11,487 bases of DNA, from contig JAEZQX010000079.1 in the NCBI GenBank assembly GCA_023441105.1, forward strand, positions 1 through 11,487. Reading direction: 5' to 3'. The notes under the pieces were generated by a model, which worked only from the letters and a program-made list of their open reading frames with translations, was not told where the DNA came from and did not search any database. Shown in pieces: positions 1 to 7,234 of the stretch. This stretch comes from Pseudomonadota bacterium. Its GTDB lineage: Bacteria; Pseudomonadota; Gammaproteobacteria; Burkholderiales; Burkholderiaceae. Both the position numbers and the translations under genes were made by a program. The first letter of the stretch is position 1. Every line of letters begins with the position of its first letter.

Positions 1-681
1 GGCCTCCAGCAGCCGCCGATAGGCGGTCTGCGCCGCAGGGTCAGCGAGGTGGCTGGCGTGCAACGGTGCGCCGCCGGAGTAAGCCAGCAAGCGGTCGGCC
101 TCTGAGCCGGCGATGTCGCATTGCCGCGCCAGCCAGGCGCGCTGCTGGTCGTGCGGCGGCGTCGGCACCGGCACGCTGCGGCAGCGCGAGCGCACGGTGG
201 CGGGCAGGCTGTCGGGGCGGTGGGTCACCAGCAGGAACCAGGTCCGTTCGCCCGGCTCCTCCAGCATCTTGAGCACGGCGTTGGCGGCCGGAATGCTCAG
301 CGTCTCGGCGGGATCGATGATCACTACCCGCGCGCCGTCGCGGAACGCGGTCATCCCGATGAAGTCCTCGAGCCCGCGAATCTGGTCGATCGAGATCTCC
401 CAGGCCTGCTTGCCATCCTTGACGATCAGCTCGACGACCCGCAGGTCGGGGTGGTGGCCAGCCTCGAACCAGCGACAGGAGGGGCATGCGCCGCACGCGA
501 GGTGCGACGGACGATCGGCCGGGACGGTCTCGCACAGCAAGCCCTTGGCAATCGCGCCGGCCAGGGCGCCCTTGCCGATGCCGCGGTCGCCGTGCAGCAG
601 CAGGGCATGGGCCAGGCGGTCACCGCTTGCAAGCAGGCTGCCGGCGGTGGCGACATGGCTCTCGAAGAGCGGCTCGCTCAT
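1..681 (-). CDS. holB: DNA polymerase III subunit delta' (partial, 3' end beyond window)
   Basis: Reading the minus strand from the ATG at 681 gives 227 codons with no stop before the window edge, so the C-terminal third is missing. The protein is the delta' subunit of the clamp loader, which helps load the sliding clamp at replication primers. Visible features: a P-loop-like GDRGIGKG (residues 31-38), four zinc-finger-type cysteines (50, 63, 66, 69), the IIDPAETL segment (121-128), the box NAVLKMLEEP (134-143) and the SRC motif (165-167), whose Arg acts as the arginine finger of a neighbouring subunit in this family. The P-loop has Gly where Ser/Thr is normal, which fits the generally ATP-inactive delta'. 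The gene starts 22 bp after the tmk stop with no clear Shine-Dalgarno, suggesting translation coupled to tmk. The identification is firm; the end lies outside the window. Confidence 0.95.
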   Translation of the reverse strand, partial: MSEPLFESHVATAGSLLASGDRLAHALLLHGDRGIGKGALAGAIAKGLLCETVPADRPSHLACGACPSCRWFEAGHHPDLRVVELIVKDGKQAWEISIDQIRGLEDFIGMTAFRDGARVVIIDPAETLSIPAANAVLKMLEEPGERTWFLLVTHRPDSLPATVRSRCRSVPVPTPPHDQQRAWLARQCDIAGSEADRLLAYSGGAPLHASHLADPAAQTAYRRLLEA

Positions 682-703
682 CCGGCGCGGGGAAGCGTGG
701 AGA

Positions 704-1351
704 TCATGAAACCCAACGTTTGCAGCAACTTACGAGATCTTCCTCAAGAATCTTCCAGGTTTCGTCGCGGCCCCGGCTGGCGTCGATCGCCAGGAACCGG
801 GCGGACTGGCCTTGCCCCGTGGTGGCGGCGGCGGCCGCGCTGCGGGTCTGGTAGGCATGCCGCACCCGCTGGAAGAAGGCCACGTCCTCGGCCTCGAAGC
901 GATCGGCGGCCCGCGCCTGCGCCCTGCGGCGGGCCGCTTCCTCCGGCTCCAGGTCGAAGAGGTAGGTCCGGTCGGGTTGCAGGTCCGGATGCAGCCATTG
1001 CTCGAGGCGTTCCACCCGCGCGGCGCCGAGCTGCCGGCCGCCGCCTTGGTAAGCGACCGTCGAGTCGGTGAAGCGGTCGCAGATGACCCAGCGGCCGGCT
1101 GCCAATGCCGGCCGGATCACCCGCGCGAGGTGGTCGCTGCGCGCGGCGAAGGCCAGCAGCACCTCCGTGTCCGGGTCCGTATCCTGGTGCAGGAACCAGT
1201 CGCGGATCGACTCCGCCAGCGCGGTGCCGCCCGGCTCGCGAGTCACCAGGACCTCGAGCCCGCGCTCGCGCAGCAGCTCCGCGCAGCGCGGCAGATGCGT
1301 GCTCTTGCCGGCACCGTCGATGCCTTCGAAGGTGAGGAAGCGGCCCGTCAT
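704..1351 (-). CDS. tmk: Thymidylate kinase (dTMP kinase)
   Basis: This 215-residue protein has the usual length for bacterial thymidylate kinase, which phosphorylates dTMP to dTDP in the cytoplasm for DNA synthesis. The P-loop GIDGAGKST is at residues 10-18, the TREPGGT motif at 37-43, and CDRFTDSTVAYQG at 91-103 carries the DR pair and the thymidine-binding TDS segment. An Arg-rich lid ending in DRFE (150-153) matches the type II (E. coli-like) kinases. A short Ala/Gln-rich insertion follows the lid. The ATG at 1351 was chosen because it gives the standard N-terminus and overlaps the mltG stop by 4 bp (ATGA), indicating translational coupling. The reading frame stays open far upstream, antisense to ygfZ, but that extension is not part of the gene. 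Order mltG-tmk-holB is conserved in many Proteobacteria. Confidence 0.97.
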   Translation of the reverse strand: MTGRFLTFEGIDGAGKSTHLPRCAELLRERGLEVLVTREPGGTALAESIRDWFLHQDTDPDTEVLLAFAARSDHLARVIRPALAAGRWVICDRFTDSTVAYQGGGRQLGAARVERLEQWLHPDLQPDRTYLFDLEPEEAARRRAQARAADRFEAEDVAFFQRVRHAYQTRSAAAAATTGQGQSARFLAIDASRGRDETWKILEEDLVSCCKRWVS

Positions 1352-2361
1352 TGGGCCTTGCGCTGGTAGCGGTTGACGGCGCGGTTGTGGCTGGACAGGT
1401 CGTTCGAGAACTCGCTGCTGCCGTCGCCGCGCGAAACGAAGTAAAGCGCCTTCGACGGCGCCGGACGCGCGGCCGCCAGCAACGCGCCGTTGCCCGGCAT
1501 GGAGATGGGGGTCGGCGTCAGCCCCGCACGCATGTAGGTGTTGTAGGGCGTATCCGTGCGCAGGTGATTGCGGCGCAGGTTGCCGTCGAAGGTGTCGCCG
1601 ATGCCGTAGATGGTGGTCGGGTCGCTCTGCAGCATCATCCCCTGTCGCAGCCGGTTGTGGAACACGGCGGAGACCAGCGCCCGATCCTCGTCGCGCCCGG
1701 ATTCCTTCTCGACGATCGAGGCAAGCACCAGCAGCTCGCGTTCGTTGCGCAGCGGCAGGCCTTCGATGCGCGCCTCCCATGCCGCCGCCAGGCGCTGCAT
1801 CTGCAGCCGGTAGGCGCGCGACAGCACCTCCATGTCGCTGCTCTCGGGCGGATAGGCGTAGGTGTCGGGCGCGAACAGTCCCTCCGGATGGCTTTGCGCC
1901 GGGTCGATCTTCTGCATCACCTGCTCGTCGGTCATGCCGTCGATGGTATTGACCAGCTCCGGCGCCCTGGCCAGCGCCTCGCGCACCTGGCGGAAGGTCC
2001 AGCCTTCGATCAGCACGACCATGCGCTCCTTGACTGGCTGGCCGACGACCAGCTGGTCCAGCAGCAGCTTCAACGTCACCGGTCCCTCGAGCTCGTAGCG
2101 GCCAGCCTTGATCTGGCCGCTGTCGCCGCGCAGTCGCCAGGCAAGCGCCAGCTCCCAGCCCTGCACCGGCACGCCGGCCTTCTGCAGGATCGACGCCAGC
2201 GGCCTGCCGCCCTCGCCGCGCCTGATCTCGAACTGGACCTTGCCGCCGGTGCCGACCAGGGGGGCGTGGCCGTAGTGCCACCACTGGTAGGCGGCGGCCA
2301 CCGTGCCGACGACCGCGAGCAGCAACAGCATCCGGAACAGCAGGGCAACGCTCTTGCGCAT
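1348..2361 (-). CDS. mltG: Endolytic murein transglycosylase MltG (YceG-like)
   Basis: The 337-residue product is an inner-membrane lytic transglycosylase that cleaves nascent peptidoglycan strands and is thought to set glycan chain length. An N-terminal membrane anchor covers about residues 5-25 after a short basic start (MRKS). The periplasmic YceG domain follows, with the conserved ASIVEKES (214-221) holding the catalytic Glu218, then FHNRLRQGMMLQSDPTTIYG (234-253) and the family signature around YNTY and GLTPTPISMPG (273-290). The start is uncertain: the ATG at 2361 gives the usual short cytoplasmic tail but has no Shine-Dalgarno. A TTG at 2388 would add nine residues and has AGGA only 3 bp upstream. 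The gene lies divergent to ygfZ and heads the mltG-tmk-holB operon. Confidence 0.95.
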   Translation of the reverse strand: MRKSVALLFRMLLLLAVVGTVAAAYQWWHYGHAPLVGTGGKVQFEIRRGEGGRPLASILQKAGVPVQGWELALAWRLRGDSGQIKAGRYELEGPVTLKLLLDQLVVGQPVKERMVVLIEGWTFRQVREALARAPELVNTIDGMTDEQVMQKIDPAQSHPEGLFAPDTYAYPPESSDMEVLSRAYRLQMQRLAAAWEARIEGLPLRNERELLVLASIVEKESGRDEDRALVSAVFHNRLRQGMMLQSDPTTIYGIGDTFDGNLRRNHLRTDTPYNTYMRAGLTPTPISMPGNGALLAAARPAPSKALYFVSRGDGSSEFSNDLSSHNRAVNRYQRKAQ

Positions 2362-2394
2362 CAGGGAGAACACGGCCAGGTCGGACAAGGTTCC

Positions 2395-2400
2395 TATAAT
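2395..2400 (+). promoter_or_regulatory. Possible -10 box for ygfZ
   Basis: A perfect TATAAT lies on the plus strand in the divergent mltG/ygfZ region, in otherwise very GC-rich DNA. A transcript from it would start near 2407 and give a leader of about 76 nt before the ygfZ ATG. No good -35 hexamer is found 15-19 bp upstream and there is no extended -10 TG. The minus strand reads TATTAT at the same place, so the site could equally serve mltG. This is inference from motif and position only. Confidence 0.35.
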
Positions 2401-2473
2401 ACCGGCGAGGCCCGGCCGTCGAGTCGCGGCCGACTTTCATCATGCGGGTAACAGACTGGAGCAGCGGGTGTCC

Positions 2474-2477
2474 GAGG
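2474..2477 (+). promoter_or_regulatory. Ribosome binding site that decides the ygfZ start
   Basis: GAGG lies 5 bp before the ATG at 2483. It favours that start over the in-frame ATG at 2516, which has no purine-rich sequence in front of it, and over more upstream in-frame codons that would reach into mltG. Confidence 0.5.
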
Positions 2478-2482
2478 CAGCG

Positions 2483-3628
2483 ATGGATGCAACCGGCGGG
2501 GCCGGCGCAGCCGGTATGAGCGAGTCGACCAACTTCGGCTCGGGGGTGGTGGAGCTCACGGAATTCGGCCTGCTCAGGGTGCAGGGCGTCGATGCCGCCA
2601 CCTTCCTGCAGGCGCAGTTGACCAACGATGTGGCCGGCCTGCAGGACGGCGAGGTCCGCCTCGCCGGCTACTGTTCGGTCAAGGGCCGGCTCATGGCGAG
2701 CTTCTGGCTGTGGCGCGAGAGCGCGGCCGACGCCTTCTGGCTCGCCTGCAGCCGTGATATCGCGGCGCCGATCGCCCGGCGGCTGGGCATGTTCGTGTTG
2801 CGCGCCAAGGTCAGGGTCGAGGACGTGAGCGATGCCGTCGGGCTGCTCGGCATCCTCGCCGTCGCCGACGACGCCGGGGCGCCGGCCATCCAGGCCGATG
2901 CACGTTCCCTGCCGGCGGTCCTCGTGTCGGCCAGGCTTGCCGCCGCCATCGAGCCGGCGCAGCTGGAGACGGCGGCGGATATTCGCATTGCCCGCGCCCT
3001 GCTGCCGGTGCCGGTGGCCGCGCGCGAGGAGCGGCTGCAGGCGATGCACGGCGCCGGCACCCGGGTGCTGCCGATGGCCGCCTGGCGCCGGCTGGAGGTG
3101 CTGTCCGGCATCGCCCGCATCGAGGCAGCGAACCAGGAGCTGTTCGTGCCGCAGATGGTCAACTTCGAGCTGGTCGAGGGCGTGAACTTCCGCAAGGGCT
3201 GCTATCCCGGCCAGGAAGTCGTCGCCCGCAGCCAATATCTCGGCAAGCTCAAGCGCCGCGCTTTCCTCGGCCTAGGTGTCGGCGAAGCGCCGCTGTCCGG
3301 TACCGACGTGTTCGCGCCGGCAGCAGGATCCGGGGAGCCGGTCGGCCAGGTCGTGCTGGCCGCGCCGTTGGCGGATGGCGGCCGTTTCGTCGTGTTCTTC
3401 GAAAGCACGGTCGGCGCCGTGCCGGCGGTGGATCAAGGGGGCGAACCAGCCGCCCTGGGCGCACCGCTGACGACGGCGCCGGACGGGCAGGCCGCGCCGC
3501 CGGCAGCGGCCGAGCCGGCGATCCGCATCGATGCCAGCCCGATCACGCGACTGCCCCTGCCCTATCCGCTGCCGCCGCCAACAGCGCCGGCAGCGCCGGC
3601 CCGCCGGGTGCCGGATGCCACCGCCTGA
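2483..3628 (+). CDS. ygfZ: Folate-binding protein YgfZ (GcvT-like, Fe-S cluster maintenance)
   Basis: The 381-residue protein belongs to the GcvT-related YgfZ/IBA57 family, folate-dependent factors that help assemble or repair certain iron-sulfur enzymes, including the tRNA-modifying MiaB. The diagnostic signature KGCYPGQE lies at residues 238-245, within a longer conserved run NFRKGCYPGQEVVARSQY. The N-terminal part has the typical VQGVDAATFLQAQLTNDV segment and a GYCSVKGRLMASFWLW stretch. The last 65 residues are unusual: an Ala/Pro/Gly-rich stretch (about 318-360) is inserted before the LPLPYPLP end, and the protein finishes with an Ala/Pro tail. The ATG at 2483 was chosen for its GAGG; the ATG at 2516 (MSES) is the main alternative. 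The stop overlaps the next gene by 14 bp. Confidence 0.93.
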   Translation: MDATGGAGAAGMSESTNFGSGVVELTEFGLLRVQGVDAATFLQAQLTNDVAGLQDGEVRLAGYCSVKGRLMASFWLWRESAADAFWLACSRDIAAPIARRLGMFVLRAKVRVEDVSDAVGLLGILAVADDAGAPAIQADARSLPAVLVSARLAAAIEPAQLETAADIRIARALLPVPVAAREERLQAMHGAGTRVLPMAAWRRLEVLSGIARIEAANQELFVPQMVNFELVEGVNFRKGCYPGQEVVARSQYLGKLKRRAFLGLGVGEAPLSGTDVFAPAAGSGEPVGQVVLAAPLADGGRFVVFFESTVGAVPAVDQGGEPAALGAPLTTAPDGQAAPPAAAEPAIRIDASPITRLPLPYPLPPPTAPAAPARRVPDATA

Positions 3629-3986
3629 GTCGGGCCTGCCGCAGCCCGGTGCCCGGGCGGTCTTCGTCTACTACCGCGTCCGGCCATCCAACGGCGCCGC
3701 CTTGGAGAAGGCGTTCGCGGACGTGGCGGTCGGCATCGGCGGCTGGCAGCCGCGACTGATGCGCAAGGTCGACGAAGACGGCCATGGCAAGAACGCCGCG
3801 CGCGATTCGCCGGGCCAGGGCCAGGAACACCTGCAGACCTGGATGGAAGTCTATCGGTCACCGGCCGAAGCGCCGCAGTCGAACGACGCGATACGATCGT
3901 TGATCGATGGCTGCGTGCGCAGCGCCGGCATCTTCGAGCTGATCGAAGGCGGACGCCACTACGAGATCTTCGAGCCGTGTGCCTGA
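3615..3986 (+). CDS. DUF4936 family protein
   Basis: This small soluble protein of 123 residues resembles the DUF4936 family of unknown function, which I know mainly from betaproteobacteria, often beside ygfZ. The core is VFVYYRVRP (about 16-24), a small alpha/beta protein with a central WMEVY motif (76-80) and a C-terminal HYEIFEPC. The pattern resembles stand-alone ferredoxin-like (Dabb or antibiotic-monooxygenase type) barrels, but no catalytic residues are evident. No signal peptide or membrane segment is seen. A Gly/Asp-rich loop (about 52-70) precedes the WMEVY strand. The gene starts inside the end of ygfZ (14-bp overlap) and ends inside the NRDE gene (10-bp overlap), so all three are probably translated from one mRNA. 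The start is the only ATG that keeps the whole domain. Family assignment is likely; function unknown. Confidence 0.8.
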   Translation: MPPPESGLPQPGARAVFVYYRVRPSNGAALEKAFADVAVGIGGWQPRLMRKVDEDGHGKNAARDSPGQGQEHLQTWMEVYRSPAEAPQSNDAIRSLIDGCVRSAGIFELIEGGRHYEIFEPCA

Positions 3987-4900
3987 TCGCCGTGGCCGTC
4001 GATGCGCCGGGCCCGTGGCTGCTGGTGGTCGCGGCCAACCGCGACGAGTTCCACGATCGGCATGCGGCACCAGCCGCCTGGTGGCGCGGCACCGACCAGC
4101 GCATCCTGGCCGGCCGCGACCTGCAGGGTGGCGGCACCTGGCTGGGCTTGCAGGTTTCCGCCGACGGCCGGCGGCTGCGCCTGGCGGCGCTGACCAACCT
4201 GCGCCCCGGCCTGATGCCGGCGCCGGGCGCGCCGGCGCCGGACCTGGTGCCTCCGTCGCGCGGCAGGCTGGTGGCAGGTTTTCTCGAGAGCGACCGCCAG
4301 CCGTTGCCGTTCCTGCAGTCGCTGGATCCGCCACCTGCCGACTATGCCGGGTTCAACCTCCTGGCGGCGCAGCTCGATCGTTCCAGCGGCGTCGAGGCGG
4401 GCTACCTCAACAACCTGCCCGGCACCCTTCCCCGCCGCCTGGCCGGCGGCGTGCACGTGCTCTCCAATGCAACCCTCGACGTCGAATGGCCGAAGACCCG
4501 GCTGCTCGGGAGCGCACTGGCAGCGGCGCTCGCGCGCGGCGGGCCAGGTGCCGCCGTGCGGGCGGATGCAGGCCGGGCGACGGCGGCGCATCCCGACGCC
4601 GCGGCCGAGGCCGATACCCTGGCGGCAACGCTGCTCGATGCGCTCGCCGACCGCACGCCCGCGCCGGCGGCGCAATTGCCCAGCACCGGCCTCGATCCGG
4701 CGCGCGAGCGGTTGCTGTCGGCGCCGTTCATCGTCGATGACCACTACGGCACGCGCTGCAGCACGGTGATCATCGTCGACCGCGACGGTACGGTGTCCTT
4801 CGTCGAGCGCCGGTTCGGCCCGGCTGGTCGCGATCTCGGTACGGTGCGCGAGCGCTTCGGGCTGGCCCGGAATGGCGGCGGAGGCGTGGCGGCGGGCTGA
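3977..4900 (+). CDS. NRDE family (TANGO2-like) protein
   Basis: The 307-residue protein starts with GTG at 3977, giving MCLIAV, and has the family's namesake NRDE at residues 21-24. The start must lie here because Cys2 is conserved and is the predicted N-terminal nucleophile after Met removal. Further family segments are RHAAPAAWWRG, ILAGRDLQGGGTWLG, ALTNLR, GFNLL, LSNATLD followed by WPK, and the C-terminal YGTRCSTVIIVDRDGTVSFVERRF. An Ala-rich stretch near residues 190-230 is low in complexity. The family relates to eukaryotic TANGO2, linked to haem or lipid handling; bacterial functions are not established and the Ntn-hydrolase prediction is untested. The start overlaps the preceding gene by 10 bp, consistent with coupling. 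Family call is firm; reaction unknown. Confidence 0.92.
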   Translation: MCLIAVAVDAPGPWLLVVAANRDEFHDRHAAPAAWWRGTDQRILAGRDLQGGGTWLGLQVSADGRRLRLAALTNLRPGLMPAPGAPAPDLVPPSRGRLVAGFLESDRQPLPFLQSLDPPPADYAGFNLLAAQLDRSSGVEAGYLNNLPGTLPRRLAGGVHVLSNATLDVEWPKTRLLGSALAAALARGGPGAAVRADAGRATAAHPDAAAEADTLAATLLDALADRTPAPAAQLPSTGLDPARERLLSAPFIVDDHYGTRCSTVIIVDRDGTVSFVERRFGPAGRDLGTVRERFGLARNGGGGVAAG

Positions 4901-4930
4901 ACCGCCGAGCATGCGCCGCGCCGGCGTCGC

Positions 4931-5356
4931 TCACAGCGGGGGAATCCTCTCGAAGCCGTGGATGCGCCGGCGCAGGTCGTCCGGTATCGGCAGCGACTTG
5001 CCGTCGCTGGCGTAGACGTAGATGCTCTGGCCGCTGATCAGGTGCTCGGCGGCGCGATGGATCTCGAAATCGACAGTCATGCTGGAGCGGCCCAGCCGGG
5101 CGCAGCGCACGGCCACGCGCAGCTCGTCATCGAAACGCGCCGGCCGGTGGAACTCGACGGTCGCCTTGACCACGAACAGAGCCTCGAACGCCTGCGACAG
5201 CCACTCCTGGTCGCCCTTGGCCAGCACCCGCCAGTATTCCGTGATGGCGATGTCGAAGTAGGCGAGGTAGTGGGCATTGAACACCACCCCCTGCATGTCC
5301 GCTTCGGCCCAACGCACGCGCAGCGGATGGACCAGCGAGAACTTCTCGATCGACAT
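4931..5356 (-). CDS. Acyl-CoA thioesterase, YbgC/FcbC-like hotdog fold
   Basis: This 141-residue protein has the single-hotdog length of the 4HBT/YbgC thioesterases, which hydrolyse acyl-CoA thioesters. The N-terminal signature is RVRWAEADMQGVVFNAHYLAYFD (residues 13-35). Asp20 sits where this family's catalytic Asp is found, although the first Asp of the usual D-x-D pair is Glu18 here. Later strands FHRPARFDDELRV and IYVYASDGKSLPIPDDLRRRI match the family end. A strong AGAGGAGA lies about 8 bp before the ATG. The gene is last in the minus-strand operon, 16 bp after the alpha/beta hydrolase stop, and its 3' end faces the NRDE gene 30 bp away. The substrate cannot be read from the sequence; release of a CoA ester that would otherwise stall the pathway is an inference. 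Confidence 0.9.
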   Translation of the reverse strand: MSIEKFSLVHPLRVRWAEADMQGVVFNAHYLAYFDIAITEYWRVLAKGDQEWLSQAFEALFVVKATVEFHRPARFDDELRVAVRCARLGRSSMTVDFEIHRAAEHLISGQSIYVYASDGKSLPIPDDLRRRIHGFERIPPL

Positions 5357-5372
5357 GGCGCTTCATCTCCTC

Positions 5373-6347
5373 TCATCGCTCCGGCGCGAGATGGCGCGCC
5401 AGGACTGCGGCAGCTTCCACATGGGCGCTGCGGGCTGCGGCGACCAGGCCGCCGAACTGCATGAACGAGTGAATCATGCCTTGGAAGACACGGCAATCCG
5501 CATCGACCCGGGCGTCGCGCAGCCGTTCGCCGTAGAGCCGGCCTTCATCGCGGAGCGGATCGTATTCGGCGAGCGCGATCCAGGCCGGCGCGACCTCGCG
5601 CAAGTCCGGATGGACCAGCGGCGCGAAGCGCCAGGCCTGCCGGTCCTGCGGCGGGCGCAGGTACTGCGCAAAGAACCAGTCGATGAGCGGCGACTCCAGC
5701 AGGTAGCCGCGACCGAGTTCGCGATGCGAAGCCGTCGACTGGTCGGGGCTGGTGCCAGGGTAGATCAGCAGCTGCAGCGCGAGCGGCCAGCCCTGGTCGC
5801 GCGCATGGATGGCGCAGGCGGCAGCCAGCGTGCCGCCGGCGCTGTCGCCGCCCACCGCGAGGCGGTCTACATCGATGCCGAGCGATGCCGCCTCGCGCCG
5901 CAGCCAGGCCAGGGTGGCGAATGCGTCGTCGACGGCAGTCGGAAAGCGATGCTCCGGCGCGAGCCGATAGTCGACCGACAGGACCATGCAGCCCGACAAG
6001 GCGGCGAGGCGGCGGCAGAGACGGTCATGGGTCGCTGTCGAACCGATGACGAAGCCGCCGCCGTGGAAGTAGAGCAGCGCCGGCTGCAGCGCCGCCCAGC
6101 TCGGCAAGCTCGGGCAGTAGCGCCGCACTTGCACGCTGCCGGCCGCGACGAGGGGCACCGTGTCCAGCCCTGCGGCCTCCTCCACCGGCCAGTCGTCGAC
6201 CAGGGCCAGCGGCTCGGGTGCGACGTCGAGAATCGCGGCGGTGCGTTCGTAGAGCGCGCGCGCGGCTTGCGGCCCGATCTCCTGATAGCCCGGTGCGCGC
6301 GAGCGGCTGGCCGCGTACAGGACCTTTCGGATGTCCGGGTCAACCAA
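5373..6347 (-). CDS. Alpha/beta hydrolase, HSL family (Aes/lipase-esterase type)
   Basis: The 324-residue product is a hormone-sensitive-lipase-type carboxylesterase. The oxyanion-hole HGGG is at residues 95-98, the nucleophile elbow GGDSAGG at 166-172 with Ser169, the acidic residue is probably Asp263 in EYDPLRDEG, and the histidine is His293 in GMIHSFMQF. VDYRLAPEHRFP (125-136) is also diagnostic. No signal peptide is seen, so it is probably cytoplasmic. No ATG lies near the expected N-terminus. The TTG at 6347 gives MVDPDIRKVL, which matches the usual short helix at the start of this family, and overlaps the upstream SDR stop by 8 bp; there is no strong ribosome binding site, so coupling is likely. 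In this operon it may cleave an ester or lactone, but that is inferred from position only. Confidence 0.88.
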   Translation of the reverse strand: MVDPDIRKVLYAASRSRAPGYQEIGPQAARALYERTAAILDVAPEPLALVDDWPVEEAAGLDTVPLVAAGSVQVRRYCPSLPSWAALQPALLYFHGGGFVIGSTATHDRLCRRLAALSGCMVLSVDYRLAPEHRFPTAVDDAFATLAWLRREAASLGIDVDRLAVGGDSAGGTLAAACAIHARDQGWPLALQLLIYPGTSPDQSTASHRELGRGYLLESPLIDWFFAQYLRPPQDRQAWRFAPLVHPDLREVAPAWIALAEYDPLRDEGRLYGERLRDARVDADCRVFQGMIHSFMQFGGLVAAARSAHVEAAAVLARHLAPER

Positions 6348-7212
6348 GCTTCTTCGCGACCTCGGGCTTGTAGCTGTAGGGATCGCTGGGGTTGCGCATC
6401 TCGGCGATATCCTGATGGCGCAGCCCGATCGAGCCGAGGATCTTCGGATGCGTGACGATGTAGAAGCGGTCGTCGCGGATGGCATCGAACGTCATCTTGG
6501 CGACGTCCTGCGGCGAGAGGCGGCCGGATGTCACCGCCTTCCTGATCGATTCGCGCGCTGCCAGCTGCGATGCCGTCGGCTTCTCGTCCCCGGCACTGGC
6601 CGGCCGGTTGCGTTCGGACTCGTGGATGCCGGTGGGCACGAAGGCCGGACACAGCACCGAGCAGCCGATCGCCGCCTTCGCCAGCTTCAGGTCGTGGTGC
6701 AGCGTCTCGGTCAGCGTCACCACGGCGTGCTTGCTGACGTTGTAGACGCCCATCAGCGGCGCCGACAGCAGCCCGGCCACCGAGGCGGTGTTCACCACGT
6801 GGCCGGCGCTTCCCTTGGCGATCATCGACGGCACGAAGGCGCGGATGCCGTGGATCACGCCCCACAGGTTGACGCCCAGCACCCACTGCCAATCGCTTTC
6901 GGTCGTTTCCCAGACCAGTCCGCCGGCGCCGACGCCGGCATTGTTGAAGAGCAGGTCGATGTCACCGAAGGCGCTGCGCGCGCGGCTTGCCAGGCATTGG
7001 ACGTCGCTCCCCACCGACACGTCCACCCGTTCGGCGATCAGGGTGGCGCCCGCGGCGCGCAACTCGGCGGCGGTTGCATCGAGCGCGTCCTGCTGGATGT
7101 CGGCCAGCACCAGCCGCATGCCCAGCTGGTGCCCGAGCCGGGCGAACTCCCGGCCGAAGCCGCTGCCGGCGCCGGTGATGACGGCGACCTTGTCGGAGAA
7201 GTCGTTGAGCAT
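6340..7212 (-). CDS. Short-chain dehydrogenase/reductase (classical SDR, first of two)
   Basis: The 290-residue protein is a classical SDR. It has the cofactor motif TGAGSGFG (13-20), NNAG (90-93), Asn115, Ser144 and YNVSK (157-161), so the catalytic tetrad is complete. Asp38 at the end of the second strand (LADIQQ) suggests NAD(H) preference, an inference from known SDR rules. A C-terminal extension of about 60 residues (DRFYIVTHPKILGSI and an end rich in Pro, Tyr and Lys) is longer than in FabG-type enzymes. The ATG at 7212 was chosen because GGAGA lies 6 bp upstream and the N-terminus then fits the family; the frame remains open ten codons further up. The gene lies 22 bp after the MDR gene and overlaps the hydrolase. 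Substrate unknown; a hydroxyl/keto interconversion on a pathway intermediate is plausible. Confidence 0.9.
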   Translation of the reverse strand: MLNDFSDKVAVITGAGSGFGREFARLGHQLGMRLVLADIQQDALDATAAELRAAGATLIAERVDVSVGSDVQCLASRARSAFGDIDLLFNNAGVGAGGLVWETTESDWQWVLGVNLWGVIHGIRAFVPSMIAKGSAGHVVNTASVAGLLSAPLMGVYNVSKHAVVTLTETLHHDLKLAKAAIGCSVLCPAFVPTGIHESERNRPASAGDEKPTASQLAARESIRKAVTSGRLSPQDVAKMTFDAIRDDRFYIVTHPKILGSIGLRHQDIAEMRNPSDPYSYKPEVAKKLG

Positions 7213-7234
7213 CGGTGTCTCCGTGGCGCCCGGA

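Noticed and set aside
121..1071. Plus-strand open frame opposite holB and tmk
   Set aside because: It spans two well-identified genes and their junction in antisense, with no domain and no plausible ribosome binding site.
704..3235. An 843-codon open frame on the minus strand running from ygfZ through mltG into tmk
   Set aside because: Only the last 215 codons match a protein family (thymidylate kinase). The rest is antisense to ygfZ and out of frame with mltG, and is open because of the GC-rich codon usage of those genes.
4891..4926. Short inverted repeats (5-bp arms) between the convergent NRDE and thioesterase stops, considered as a bidirectional terminator
   Set aside because: The stems are only 5 bp in very GC-rich sequence and no T-run follows on either strand, so chance occurrence is likely.
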